Shown piece after piece: positions 24,063 to 32,449 of a stretch of 64,000 bases of DNA; positions within the stretch are counted from its first letter, which is position 1, and each line of letters starts with the position of its first letter. Source of the DNA: a virus; the IMG/VR virus record IMGVR_UViG_3300033997_000077, positions 62,001-126,000 of that record. One strand, written 5' to 3'. Under the pieces are notes generated by a model. It was given only the letters and a program-made list of their open reading frames with translations. It did no database searches and was not told where the DNA came from. Position numbers and translations under genes: made by a program.

Positions 24063-24068
24063 ATGCCC

Positions 24069-24794
24069 TCACACAAAGTTTGGAGTGACGAGCAGCGTAG
24101 TGATCGAAACCCCGTAGGCAATCGTAAGGCTCGGCAGTTGAATCGAGTTACCGCCCCACGGATCCAGCAGCACGCCGAATGAAGGAATGGCCGCCGATTG
24201 CAGGGTCGCGGCGTTGGGCAGCCAGTTGCACATGAGGCAACCACCGTCCTCTATGCGCAACGTGATTGCCAAGTTCGTGACTGTCTTGTTCACCGCGATA
24301 TTCAGCGGAGTTGCGGACGGCACGAAACTTACCTCCGCAATAGTCGCACCGTCCGCAACAACCTTGTAGGTCGCGCCGCTCGGGTAAGCTCCCGTATCAG
24401 GATCCGGCAGCAGATTCGGAGTCAACGTTGTGATTGCTTGCCCGCCAGTGTACGTCATGTTCAACGTCATTGACTTGTGGCCTCGCATCAGCCCGCCGCT
24501 GAACAGCATGGCAACAGGCATCGAGTCAATGACGCCGGTATTGTAGCCACTCACTGTATTCTGCGTTGCACTGAACGCGGTAGGCATTGGCGGAAGTGCC
24601 TTGATCGTACCGAACTTGATTGAGCAAAGTTGGGTCAGTGCATCTTCCGGTGCCTTCGTGGTGCCAACGCATTTGTGCGTAGACTTCAGCATCTCCGCTG
24701 CGCTGGTCGACGTGCACCCGAGAAAGAGATCCACACTGCGCTCAACGTCAAACGCTTTGCTCCATGAGATGGGGTTTCCACTCAGAATAGGCAT
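24069..24794 (-). CDS. Tail protein in the adhesin array
   Basis: 241 residues, strong SD (AAGGAGA). Beta-rich, with a sandwich-like middle (LNMTYTGGQAITTLTPNLL, then YKVVADGATIAEVSFV, then LAITLRIEDGG). No family recognised. Position and composition indicate a virion surface protein. Confidence 0.5.
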   Translation of the reverse strand: MPILSGNPISWSKAFDVERSVDLFLGCTSTSAAEMLKSTHKCVGTTKAPEDALTQLCSIKFGTIKALPPMPTAFSATQNTVSGYNTGVIDSMPVAMLFSGGLMRGHKSMTLNMTYTGGQAITTLTPNLLPDPDTGAYPSGATYKVVADGATIAEVSFVPSATPLNIAVNKTVTNLAITLRIEDGGCLMCNWLPNAATLQSAAIPSFGVLLDPWGGNSIQLPSLTIAYGVSITTLLVTPNFV

Positions 24795-24803
24795 TGTCTC
24801 TCC

Positions 24804-25394
24804 TTACACCCATACCCAACCAGCAGGCGGCGGAGTACCGTCGCGTCCGAAGTCGAGTTGGAATTGTTGATACGCACGGCGCGTCACACAATCGAACGTA
24901 ACGGGCCCGCCCGGATAACCAGCGTAACTGTCGCTTCCGTACTGCGCCCACCAACGAAGGTAACCGTTCGCCGCGTAGTCGAAGTACATCCACTGCCATC
25001 CCCACCCGTCAACGGCGTCGCCGTATTTGAGCTGCGGTCTGTTACCCTCGGAGATGAAGCGCCGTAGGATGAACGCGTTATCACTATGGTCACCGCCACC
25101 GCCACACCACACACGAATAACTTTCTTCTCGCCGGGACGAATCAGTCGGCTGAAATTGAGCGGCGCGTAGAACAGCGAGAGGTTTGGGCGTCCCTTCAGG
25201 CTCTGAATCTTGTCGATACCGAGCACATTAAACAGCTGCCCTTCAGCGCCGGGCGTTCCGTCTGCGTTGATCCAGTTGAGCTGGAATCCAGACTCCGGAA
25301 TCAGCGAGTTCGTCACCACACGATTCGTTGCAGGCACTGTCAGTTTGTGGCTGACGTCCAGAGGATTTTCGTGCGCTGGGTCGTAGATGATCAT
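24804..25394 (-). CDS. Adhesin-like tail protein, group B with group A start
   Basis: 196 residues from the ATG at 25394 (AGGAGG upstream). N-terminal PAHENPLDVSHKLTVPA with SLIPES matches the start of the gene at 19759, while the C-terminal QLDFGRDGTPPPAGWVWV follows the group B ending. The middle contains Trp-rich strands (DGWGWQWMYFDYAANGYL). The chimeric make-up is direct evidence of shuffling within the array. Confidence 0.6.
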   Translation of the reverse strand: MIIYDPAHENPLDVSHKLTVPATNRVVTNSLIPESGFQLNWINADGTPGAEGQLFNVLGIDKIQSLKGRPNLSLFYAPLNFSRLIRPGEKKVIRVWCGGGGDHSDNAFILRRFISEGNRPQLKYGDAVDGWGWQWMYFDYAANGYLRWWAQYGSDSYAGYPGGPVTFDCVTRRAYQQFQLDFGRDGTPPPAGWVWV

Positions 25395-25402
25395 GGCACC
25401 TC

Positions 25403-25864
25403 CTAGTAGCCAACCACGAATTGAAACTCCATCCAGTGTGTGCTGGTTGACCCGCCCCACGTGTTAACGCCCACGATGCGGATACGTCGTTTGCTGTTTA
25501 CGAGAATCGGTGCAAGCGGGTTGTTATCAAGTTGGACAAGCGAGTTGTATTCGCCAAAGGGGAAGCGCACAGTGGCGTGAGCACGCCAGATGTTGTCATC
25601 GCCAAGAACTTCGATGCGCGCATCCTTTATGGCTTGGCTCTTAACTTGGCTGTTGTGGTTCTGCCGGATATAGCGGACACCAACAACTTTCCACCCAGCG
25701 TACTTGGCGTTCAGTGTGGCATCGCCATAAGCGAGACCGGAAGAAGTAATATTGCCGAGAGTTCCGTCAAACATTCCGTTCGCCGGATTCTGCGCTGCGT
25801 GCGCAGTTGCGATTTCAGAGTACGTGAACAGCGGAGCAGCAAAATTGATTACGTTAAGCATCAT
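25403..25864 (-). CDS. Adhesin-like tail protein, distant group A
   Basis: 153 residues from the ATG at 25864 with GAGGA upstream. A single beta-sandwich; the ending RRIRIVGVNTWGGSTSTHW with FQFVVGY is a diverged form of the group A ending (VRVIGRNSWD). Probably carbohydrate-binding, inferred from fold-like pattern only. Confidence 0.55.
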   Translation of the reverse strand: MMLNVINFAAPLFTYSEIATAHAAQNPANGMFDGTLGNITSSGLAYGDATLNAKYAGWKVVGVRYIRQNHNSQVKSQAIKDARIEVLGDDNIWRAHATVRFPFGEYNSLVQLDNNPLAPILVNSKRRIRIVGVNTWGGSTSTHWMEFQFVVGY

Positions 25865-25882
25865 GGTACATGTCCTCAGAAG

Positions 25883-25901
25883 GTGGGGGACTAGCCCCCA
25901 C
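25883..25901 (-). terminator. Hairpin, possible weak terminator
   Basis: A 7-bp stem gtggggg/cccccac with a 5-base loop between two minus-strand genes. Downstream on the minus strand is CTTCTG rather than a T-run, so termination may be partial. Confidence 0.45.
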
Positions 25902-25908
25902 ACTTTGA

Positions 25909-26139
25909 TTAGCGCAGTACCGCAGTACCAGCGGTCGGGATCCCAGCGAAGGTGATCTTCACTTCGTTGGCCGACACGATCTTCACTTCTTCGGGCAGCG
26001 CTTTGCGCGGAGTGTCCCATCCGGTAAGCTGGATGTAGACGTCAACCGCAGGCTCGCGGCCAAAGCCGTGATAGATGTTCCACTCGGCGGCGGGCACGGT
26101 TTGCTTGTGAACTTTCTCACGCGGAATTGAAAAGGACAT
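25909..26139 (-). CDS. Single-module tail-fibre domain protein
   Basis: 76 residues, SD AAGGAGG. It is one copy of a fibre module: AEWNIYHGFGREPAVDVYI, then ANEVKITFAGIPTAGTAVL. The same W-x-I-x-H-G/N-x-G layout recurs in the genes at 26149, 26826 and 30833. A free-standing copy this short may cap or extend a fibre made by its neighbours. Confidence 0.6.
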   Translation of the reverse strand: MSFSIPREKVHKQTVPAAEWNIYHGFGREPAVDVYIQLTGWDTPRKALPEEVKIVSANEVKITFAGIPTAGTAVLR

Positions 26140-26148
26140 AGCGCCTCC

Positions 26149-26757
26149 TTAGAACAGCAGCAGAGTACCTGCTACGGAGTTGGTGCCGAAGTCCACGCTG
26201 ACAGTGTTAGCGTCAGCAGCCACAGGGGCTTGAACTTCCGCGCCGTTCACGTAGATGCGAACAGTGGGGATGCGACCCAAGTTGTGCGCCAGCTCCCACT
26301 TAGTGGATGCGGTGAACTTCTGGGATACCACGGGCGACAGAGCGGGAGTGCCGAACATGGTGCCGGACAGGACGGTAACGCTGCCCTGCATCGGAGTGTT
26401 GAGCGTGATGGACAGAGTGTTCTCGTCCACGATCACAACTTCGTCAGGCGTGAAGATGTGGCCGTTCACGTCGTAGATCTGGAACACCGGAGTGGAGTTG
26501 TTCAGACCGTGCTCGACCAGCCAAGTGGTGGAGTTGGTCGGCTGGTTGAAGCGGAACATCTGCACTTCGCTGGACTGAGGAATCCACACGGGCAGCGGCT
26601 CTTGCGGATTGGTGCCGACGTCCACGCACAGCATCAGGCGCTTCTGGATCATTTCCAGAGAGCCGATGGTGGGCTTCGCCGGATACTCGGTTTTGTTTTC
26701 GAGGGACATGCTTTGGATCTTGTTACCCAGCATGTTGACATTACCTAGAACTTTCAT
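26149..26757 (-). CDS. Tail-fibre protein with two repeat modules
   Basis: 202 residues. After an N-terminal adaptor (MKVLGNVNMLGNKIQS), two copies of the fibre module follow: TTWLVEHGLNNSTPVFQIYD with an ENTLSITL strand, and TKWELAHNLGRIPTVRIYV with an ANTVSVDF strand. The N-terminal adaptor resembles that of the long fibre at 26826 (MNVAGNLKLLGQG), so both may attach to the same partner. Confidence 0.65.
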   Translation of the reverse strand: MKVLGNVNMLGNKIQSMSLENKTEYPAKPTIGSLEMIQKRLMLCVDVGTNPQEPLPVWIPQSSEVQMFRFNQPTNSTTWLVEHGLNNSTPVFQIYDVNGHIFTPDEVVIVDENTLSITLNTPMQGSVTVLSGTMFGTPALSPVVSQKFTASTKWELAHNLGRIPTVRIYVNGAEVQAPVAADANTVSVDFGTNSVAGTLLLF

Positions 26758-26787
26758 GTGCGTTTCTCCGCAGAATGAAAACTAAAA

Positions 26788-26808
26788 AGGGGAGCATTGC
26801 GCTCCCCT
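26788..26808 (-). terminator. Rho-independent terminator
   Basis: Stem aggggagc/gctcccct with a 5-base loop, followed on the minus strand by TTTTTAG. It lies directly after the long tail-fibre gene and has the same stem as the hairpin at 12913. Confidence 0.85.
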
Positions 26809-26825
26809 CCATGACGTGTCAGCTA

Positions 26826-28520
26826 TCAGTTCTTGTTGCCGCGAACTACGACACGGATACCGGAAGCAGGCAGAACGCTTACGCTTACGGTGTTGGCATC
26901 TACACGAACGATGGAATCAACCATTACGGTTGCGCCGTCTGCGTCCATGACTTCAACTTGCGGGAATGCGTTGTTGAGACCGTGGACGATGGTGTGAGTA
27001 GCCTGCACGTTTGCCAGACCGTTGTAAACGTGCTCGCTGTTGGTCAGACGAGTGTTCACAGCTTCGGCAGCAGCGGTAGCTTCAGCCTTGGCAGCGTTCA
27101 GTTCCAGCAGACGCACGACGTCGGTGTCAGCAGCGGGAACAGCGGTAACCTTCAGATCAGCAGCGGTGTCGCCAGTTTTCTTCAGGTAGGTCTGTTCCAG
27201 CACAGCGTTGTCAACGGACACGCCGTCGGCATCGACGATGATACCACCAGCGGCTTTGGCCTTGACGGTAACGGCAGAGCCTTCACCACCAACCAGACCG
27301 TTACCGAAAGCAGCAGCAGCCAGCTCGGCAGCGCCGATACCTTTGGCGGCAACTTTCAGACCAGCAGCGGTTTTCGCCAGAGTCACGCCGTCGAGTTTGA
27401 CGGACAGCTTGGCGTCAGCAGCGGTGGATTCAGCACCGTCAGCATCCAGCAGGGCCAGACCGGATTCAGCGCGCAGGTCGATACCAACGCCATCTTCCGG
27501 CAGCTCAACGATACCAGCACCCATGCGGACGTTGATGGTGTTGCCGACTTGCTCCAGACCAGCACCAGCGTTGATGTCGCTCAGGCCACCGAAGGAACCC
27601 CACGCACCAGTCAGGTAACGCTTGTAGGTCTTGGTGCCGTTGTCCCACGCCAGAGTACCGTTGGCTTTTTCGCCTTCAGCGCTCACGTCGAACACAACAA
27701 CGAACTCGGTGCCGTCGTGCTCAACGATGTCGCCGTTACCAACACCAGCGATGGTGCCGAAGCCAGCGTGCAGAGCGGCAACGTCGGTCAGGATGTAGCG
27801 GTCGCCTTTCACAGCAACGCCCGGATCCAGAGTGGCGTCAACTTGTACGCCCTTCACGTCTTCTTGCCAGTTCAGACCGGACAGTGCGTTGTCGATGTCG
27901 ATCTGACGAGCGGCATCGGTCGGCGCATTCGGAGCACCCAGACCAGAGATCTTGTGGCCGTTGGCGTTGATGTCGCCATCGAGGTTGTCACCGCCTTTGT
28001 TCAGCGGCACGTAACCCAGCTTGTCTTGCTTGCCATCGACTTGGCCTTGGATCGGGCCAGTGACGCCGGACAGGTGTGCGATTTCAGCAGCGGTAGCGCC
28101 GCCTTCGATCACTTTACCTTGAGCGTCGGACACCACAGCTTTGTTCGCGCCCAGATCAGCGGAGACGATGGTGGAAGCCGCACCAGTCACAACGTTCTGT
28201 TTGGTAGCCAGCAGGGTTACAGCGTAACCTTTGGAGATGGCAGCCTTGTCGTCGGAACCAGACTGGTCAGTGCTGGACAGGATCAGGTCGGCGGTCATGG
28301 CGATGGTGCCATCCGCGCGGATGTAATCGCTCAGGTCGCCACCGACAGCCAGAGTGATGATTGCGGTGCCGTTGTAGAACTTCAGAGACTTGGAGGTAGA
28401 GTTCCACCAGCCGCGACCTTCAAACAGCTCGACACCGGACGGGTCGACGGCCAGAATCTCGGGGATGAAATTCTTGATTTGGCCTTGGCCCAGCAGTTTC
28501 AGATTACCAGCTACGTTCAT
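26826..28520 (-). CDS. Long tail-fibre protein
   Basis: 564 residues, SD ACGGAGA. N-terminal adaptor MNVAGNLKLLGQG, then an Ala/Gly/Asp-rich shaft with recurring short strands (KLSVKLDGVTLAKTAAGLKV, INAGAGLEQVGNTINVRMG) typical of trimeric fibres. A helical segment follows (LLELNAAKAEATAAAEAV), and the protein ends in the W/I-x-H-G-L module (IVHGLNNAFPQVEVMDADG). It probably forms the main long or side fibre of the virion, with the smaller modular proteins as accessory tips. Confidence 0.75.
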   Translation of the reverse strand: MNVAGNLKLLGQGQIKNFIPEILAVDPSGVELFEGRGWWNSTSKSLKFYNGTAIITLAVGGDLSDYIRADGTIAMTADLILSSTDQSGSDDKAAISKGYAVTLLATKQNVVTGAASTIVSADLGANKAVVSDAQGKVIEGGATAAEIAHLSGVTGPIQGQVDGKQDKLGYVPLNKGGDNLDGDINANGHKISGLGAPNAPTDAARQIDIDNALSGLNWQEDVKGVQVDATLDPGVAVKGDRYILTDVAALHAGFGTIAGVGNGDIVEHDGTEFVVVFDVSAEGEKANGTLAWDNGTKTYKRYLTGAWGSFGGLSDINAGAGLEQVGNTINVRMGAGIVELPEDGVGIDLRAESGLALLDADGAESTAADAKLSVKLDGVTLAKTAAGLKVAAKGIGAAELAAAAFGNGLVGGEGSAVTVKAKAAGGIIVDADGVSVDNAVLEQTYLKKTGDTAADLKVTAVPAADTDVVRLLELNAAKAEATAAAEAVNTRLTNSEHVYNGLANVQATHTIVHGLNNAFPQVEVMDADGATVMVDSIVRVDANTVSVSVLPASGIRVVVRGNKN

Positions 28521-28532
28521 GTTGTCTCTCCG

Positions 28533-29273
28533 TTAAGACAGTTTCAGTGAGTAGGTGGATACAGAATCAAGGAGTGCTCTGTATGCCACCAGACTACGCT
28601 CGTCATCACGCACCTTTGCGTCATCGAACTCGCATAGAACTTTGATCTCAGCTTCACCCTTCAACAGATTGTGTGCGCGATACACATTCAATCTGGCGCG
28701 GGCCAAGCTGTAAGATTTACGAGCCTGAATCCGAATATCAATGTCACTCAGATAGAGGATCGGTGCAGCGCCATTCAACAGGCACACCAGTTCGTGCAAG
28801 ACGAACATGATGTGATTGAGGTACGACGTGCAAAAGCTGACTGCCATGCAGAACGCGGATTCGATGTCACCTTCGAGAAGGTCACGCGCGGCATCCAGCA
28901 ACGGCGTAGCAGATTCAGCGACCACCGCAGACCACGGCCCAGCGAATACTGGGTCGAAGTCTTGAGGGTTATCTTTTATGATTTGGTGGAGGCTCGAACT
29001 AAATTCCCGAGCCGACACCTTACACTTCGCCACCGCGACCTCAGAAACCACCCCATCGCTACACGCGATGAAAGCAACTTCGATGTCGCGGAGAAGAAGC
29101 TCCATTGCCGAGAAATACTGAAGCAGAATCTCTCTGGCTGTTGGGGAGAAGATGTTGGATTTGGGCCCATCAAGAATCTCCCCGAGCATATAGGACTTAG
29201 CGCTGTAGAATCCAGCATACTGCGCTGCACTGCTTCGGCGAAAGCCTATGTTGTTTCGGAGATATTTACTCAC
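28533..29273 (-). CDS. Unknown helical protein
   Basis: 246 residues starting at a GTG (29273) that overlaps the upstream stop and has GAGGA at about eight bases. Helical, rich in Leu, Ala and Ser, with several cysteines; no convincing membrane segment or known domain. It is the last gene of a four-gene group whose other members are membrane or secreted proteins, embedded between fibre genes. Confidence 0.55.
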   Translation of the reverse strand: MSKYLRNNIGFRRSSAAQYAGFYSAKSYMLGEILDGPKSNIFSPTAREILLQYFSAMELLLRDIEVAFIACSDGVVSEVAVAKCKVSAREFSSSLHQIIKDNPQDFDPVFAGPWSAVVAESATPLLDAARDLLEGDIESAFCMAVSFCTSYLNHIMFVLHELVCLLNGAAPILYLSDIDIRIQARKSYSLARARLNVYRAHNLLKGEAEIKVLCEFDDAKVRDDERSLVAYRALLDSVSTYSLKLS

Positions 29274-29728
29274 TATCTGAGTCCTCGAACGTTAAGGCCG
29301 TCAGGTGAACGTTGCACTTGGCGTTGTCCACCCATTGCGTTAACGGTGTTGGTTAAGCTGACGAAGCGGGTGGCTAGGTTGTGCATCTGCTGGCGAATCT
29401 CGTCCAGCAAGGTATACAACTCAGCCTGTGCCGTTCCTTCAGCACGCGAGGTAACGGTAGCGTGAGTTTGCATCTCTGCAAGCACTCGATTCAGCTCCGT
29501 CATTTGCTGCGTGACCGAGGCTAGTTCCTCGGACATGCGCTCAACCAGATTTTCCACGCGCTCAGGTGAGTGGTTCGTTGCTTCCTTCAGCTGCTCTCGC
29601 AGTTGGTTCCGTTCCAAGATCGCTGGCAGCGCAACATACCACGTAAACGCGATAAGGGCGCAGGCGATCAAGACCGAGATTACGGTAGCGAAGTTTCCGT
29701 TAAGCAGGGTTTGAATGAATTCCATCAT
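29273..29728 (-). CDS. Membrane-anchored coiled-coil protein
   Basis: 151 residues from the ATG at 29728 (AAGGA upstream, ATGA overlap with the preceding gene). One membrane segment, VISVLIACALIAFTWYVALP, precedes a long coiled coil (EQLKEATNHSPERVENLVER and onward). The topology resembles i-spanins or envelope-anchored phage factors. A second set of spanin-like genes is at 16958-18012, so this one may do something else in the envelope. Confidence 0.6.
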   Translation of the reverse strand: MMEFIQTLLNGNFATVISVLIACALIAFTWYVALPAILERNQLREQLKEATNHSPERVENLVERMSEELASVTQQMTELNRVLAEMQTHATVTSRAEGTAQAELYTLLDEIRQQMHNLATRFVSLTNTVNAMGGQRQVQRSPDGLNVRGLR

Positions 29729-30015
29729 CTTCGTTCCTTGCATTCTTTCCCAGTCGCTTCAATCACCAACCGGACGCTATCGCCGCGAACGTCCGGAACG
29801 GGAATGAGCTTGCTGACTGTAGGTGGGAAGTCGAGGCATTCCTTGCCCCTAACCGAATCGTAGAAACAAATGGCTGACGCGCAAAACACCTGCTCGTCAA
29901 CCTGAGATGGCGAGGGCTCACGACTACGGGAACCCGTCCACACGACAGACACTAGCAGGACTGCTGCGGCAACAATCAATGCGCGTCTGACGATGGCCAC
30001 GATTTTATCGTCCAT
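29725..30015 (-). CDS. Small membrane protein with cysteine-containing outer domain
   Basis: 96 residues. An N-terminal membrane segment (ALIVAAAVLLVSVVW) is followed by a soluble domain with four cysteines, probably in the periplasm where disulphides can form. No family recognised. Tightly coupled to the coiled-coil membrane protein downstream and to the secreted protein upstream. Confidence 0.6.
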   Translation of the reverse strand: MDDKIVAIVRRALIVAAAVLLVSVVWTGSRSREPSPSQVDEQVFCASAICFYDSVRGKECLDFPPTVSKLIPVPDVRGDSVRLVIEATGKECKERR

Positions 30016-30029
30016 TGTGTGCCTTCAAA

Positions 30030-30929
30030 TTATTGAGTGATAGAATCTATATCTTTGAACCCTACAACATAGACCTCTTTGAGACCAAGGGCGCGCAGAC
30101 GTTTCGGATCCACACACAGAACAACGTTACCTGCTGTGATAGTGCTCGACTCGAAGTTGATCTGTGCGGCACTATGTCGCACGCTTACAGCGCCGGGAGC
30201 GCTGTCAATCACACTCAAGTCAAGCAGGCCCGTGCGGCGAATCATGTTCGCAACCTTGGGGCCGAGCACTGCGTAGTCGAACTCAATGTCCTCTACGTGA
30301 GTCAAAGCATTTATGATCGCAACGTTGTCGTTGCGTGGAATACTGGCGAGCGCTGACTTCAGTTCGCCGAGCGTGGAGACCGCAATGGGCTCCAGTGACT
30401 TGAACCCTGAATCGCGAGCGACGTCATCATACAGCGGCCCATACTCCGGACGATAAAGGAGATAGAACTTGCGGTCGCTGATCCCCGTAGTGACGAGGAA
30501 TTTATGCAGACGCTCGAACGACGAACGCGCGATGTCCAAGATACCCAACGGCTTCACGGTGCGAAGTTTGGGCCCCAGAGCTTCACGCAATGTCGGGAAG
30601 TTGTCCAAGTCGATTTCGGCAGACACTACCAATTCTGGTTGCCACCTTTTTACCGCTTCCAGAATACGCGCTTCGTATTGGTCACTGATCCACGTGTTAC
30701 CGTTCGCCGCGCTCGGCAGGTACAAGGTAATCACGTGAGTGTAGCCGTTGCCAAGCAACTGCGCACCATACTGCGTTCCGCTGTAGGGCGAAAGCGACTC
30801 GCTGCGAATCACGAGTATGGTGCGTGGGCCCGCTACGGCTTCATTCCAATTGCCAACGCATAGCCAGATAGCGCAAGCGAGAAATACACTACGTGCGTAT
30901 CTCCCTCTCTTTGCACTCGGTCGGGCCAT
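30030..30929 (-). CDS. Secreted substrate-binding-like protein
   Basis: 299 residues with a basic start and hydrophobic signal peptide (FLACAIWLCVGNW, likely cut after AVAG). The mature part alternates strands and helices in two lobes (ILVIRSESLSPYSGTQYG; PELVVSAEIDLDNFPTLREAL; LKTVKPLGILDIA-type turns; NVAIINALTH). This is the pattern of periplasmic ABC substrate-binding proteins of the PF04392-like type. Phages rarely encode such proteins. The gene starts 97 bases inside the end of the upstream fibre gene. Binding target and role are unknown; sensing or envelope exclusion are possibilities only. Confidence 0.6.
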   Translation of the reverse strand: MARPSAKRGRYARSVFLACAIWLCVGNWNEAVAGPRTILVIRSESLSPYSGTQYGAQLLGNGYTHVITLYLPSAANGNTWISDQYEARILEAVKRWQPELVVSAEIDLDNFPTLREALGPKLRTVKPLGILDIARSSFERLHKFLVTTGISDRKFYLLYRPEYGPLYDDVARDSGFKSLEPIAVSTLGELKSALASIPRNDNVAIINALTHVEDIEFDYAVLGPKVANMIRRTGLLDLSVIDSAPGAVSVRHSAAQINFESSTITAGNVVLCVDPKRLRALGLKEVYVVGFKDIDSITQ

Positions 30930-31612
30930 ATGTTATCCCCATTACTGTCAGTCACGAAAATGGTCACGATCACATCGGGGCCAAATCCGTGGTCGACTAC
31001 CCAGACGCCCGATTCCATCTCTTGCGAGTGCAGATGCTGGTTGTTGGCGGCACTGCCTTCCAACACTTGAACCCGCGCAACCGTCTCGTCTGTCTTCAAC
31101 ATCAGAGCGCGGATACGCTGGTCATCATACAGCACTCGGTTGTTCATGTTCTGGTACATGGACATCAGAGAGTTGCGAACGCCGTTTACGAACTTCCGCA
31201 CCCAGCTAACCGGAGGCACTTCAGTTTCTTCGTAGACGTCTTTCGCCACAGGATACAATGGGCCAGTTAGCTGCCCACCTTCCACTAAATTAGCGGAGCG
31301 AACAACTTGGTCTTCGGGTGCCCAAATATTTTCTGTGCTGAAGATTGCATCGTAGTTGGTTTCCGGCGTCCACGTGTGGATCGTGCCGGATCCCGCAGCT
31401 TTCGATACTCGACGCCATAGCGTAGGCGTACCGTTGACTAGATGCACCCACAGGATATTCAGCGGCAGTACCAATTCCGTGGGTTCCACGTTGGAAACCA
31501 CGACGTACTTATCTGTCCCTGCACGAACCTGATAGATAAGTGGGCCGTTTTGCAGCCCACTCTCTAGCGCTAGGTTATACATGGAAGTGGCAAATCCCTG
31601 AACACTTGGCAT
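30833..31612 (-). CDS. Tail-fibre protein
   Basis: 259 residues, SD GGGAG. The N-terminal half is a strand-rich domain (YQVRAGTDKYVVVSNVEP; ILWVHLVNGTPTLWRRV). A helical bundle or coiled segment follows at about 140-200. The C-terminus carries the recurring fibre module (VWVVDHGFGPDVIVTIFVTD). Probably a tail fibre or adaptor subunit. Confidence 0.6.
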   Translation of the reverse strand: MPSVQGFATSMYNLALESGLQNGPLIYQVRAGTDKYVVVSNVEPTELVLPLNILWVHLVNGTPTLWRRVSKAAGSGTIHTWTPETNYDAIFSTENIWAPEDQVVRSANLVEGGQLTGPLYPVAKDVYEETEVPPVSWVRKFVNGVRNSLMSMYQNMNNRVLYDDQRIRALMLKTDETVARVQVLEGSAANNQHLHSQEMESGVWVVDHGFGPDVIVTIFVTDSNGDNIWPDRVQREGDTHVVYFSLALSGYALAIGMKP

Positions 31613-31613
31613 T

Positions 31614-32438
31614 TTAGTCTCCCATTGCGGTGTAGAAGAAGTCCCAATCCGCCGCGTTAGTACCGGAGCACTTGATCACGAAACCGCCCAGCATGCTGTT
31701 TTCAAACGTGCCGTCTTTGCGTGCGTGGTTATACAGTTTGTACGTCCGCGCTTGGTTCGTGGTCGCGTCCATGAACGTAATGCTCAAGGACAGTACGTGG
31801 TTCTGAAACGGCTTCTGGAACGTCACGTTTATAGTGTCGCGCAATGCCCGCGCAATCACACGCCCGCTGTTGATGATGCGACCAGTCATCACATCATTGT
31901 CGTAGCCGGAGTATGCTTGCTCGTAAGGGATCTCGGTGTCGGGATCCACATATTGCACGACGGTATAATCTGCTTTCACCGCGTCCTTGCCGGGAGGGCC
32001 GTCGGGGCCAGTGGGGCCAGTATCACCAGTGGGGCCAGTGTTACCAGTCGAGCCGCGCGGGCCAGTTCCACCTGTCGGGCCCATGCGTCCACGGTCGCCT
32101 TTACGTCCAGCGCAACCTTGGCCGCCGTCACGTCCAGCGCGACCGTCTTTGCCCGGCGTACCCGGCGCTCCCGGAAGTCCCGGCGCGCCGCGCATTGCTT
32201 GTTGTAAGTCGCTCGCTCGGATGAAGCCCGAAACAGATTGCTGCCTGCCGTCAGGATACGAGACGGTCAACGTACCCGTCTCGGGATCGTAGTTGTACGT
32301 CACGTTCCCGTCGAACAGCGGATCGCTCGCGCCGGGTGGTACGAAGTCCGCAGTGCCACCGCCAGCGACTTCAAGGCGTGAGCCTTCTTCCGCTGCGGAA
32401 GCGTCGATCATAGCTGTGTTAATTCTCTGCATTACCAT
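31614..32438 (-). CDS. Collagen-like fibre protein
   Basis: 274 residues. An N-terminal domain (YNYDPETGTLTVSYPDG, then VSGF) leads into about 22 Gly-x-y repeats (residues 86-150) and a C-terminal beta domain (VIARALRDTINVTFQKPF and onward) that may trimerise or bind the host. The N-terminal domain is shared with the three collagen-like proteins at 39367-41453, suggesting one docking site. Confidence 0.75.
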   Translation of the reverse strand: MVMQRINTAMIDASAAEEGSRLEVAGGGTADFVPPGASDPLFDGNVTYNYDPETGTLTVSYPDGRQQSVSGFIRASDLQQAMRGAPGLPGAPGTPGKDGRAGRDGGQGCAGRKGDRGRMGPTGGTGPRGSTGNTGPTGDTGPTGPDGPPGKDAVKADYTVVQYVDPDTEIPYEQAYSGYDNDVMTGRIINSGRVIARALRDTINVTFQKPFQNHVLSLSITFMDATTNQARTYKLYNHARKDGTFENSMLGGFVIKCSGTNAADWDFFYTAMGD

Positions 32439-32449
32439 CGTTCAATTCC

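Noticed and set aside
26775-28550. 591-residue open frame on the plus strand
   Set aside because: Antisense to the long tail fibre. Its Ser/Val/Gln/His-rich composition is the complement of the Ala/Gly/Asp-rich fibre, and it starts inside the fibre gene's terminator.
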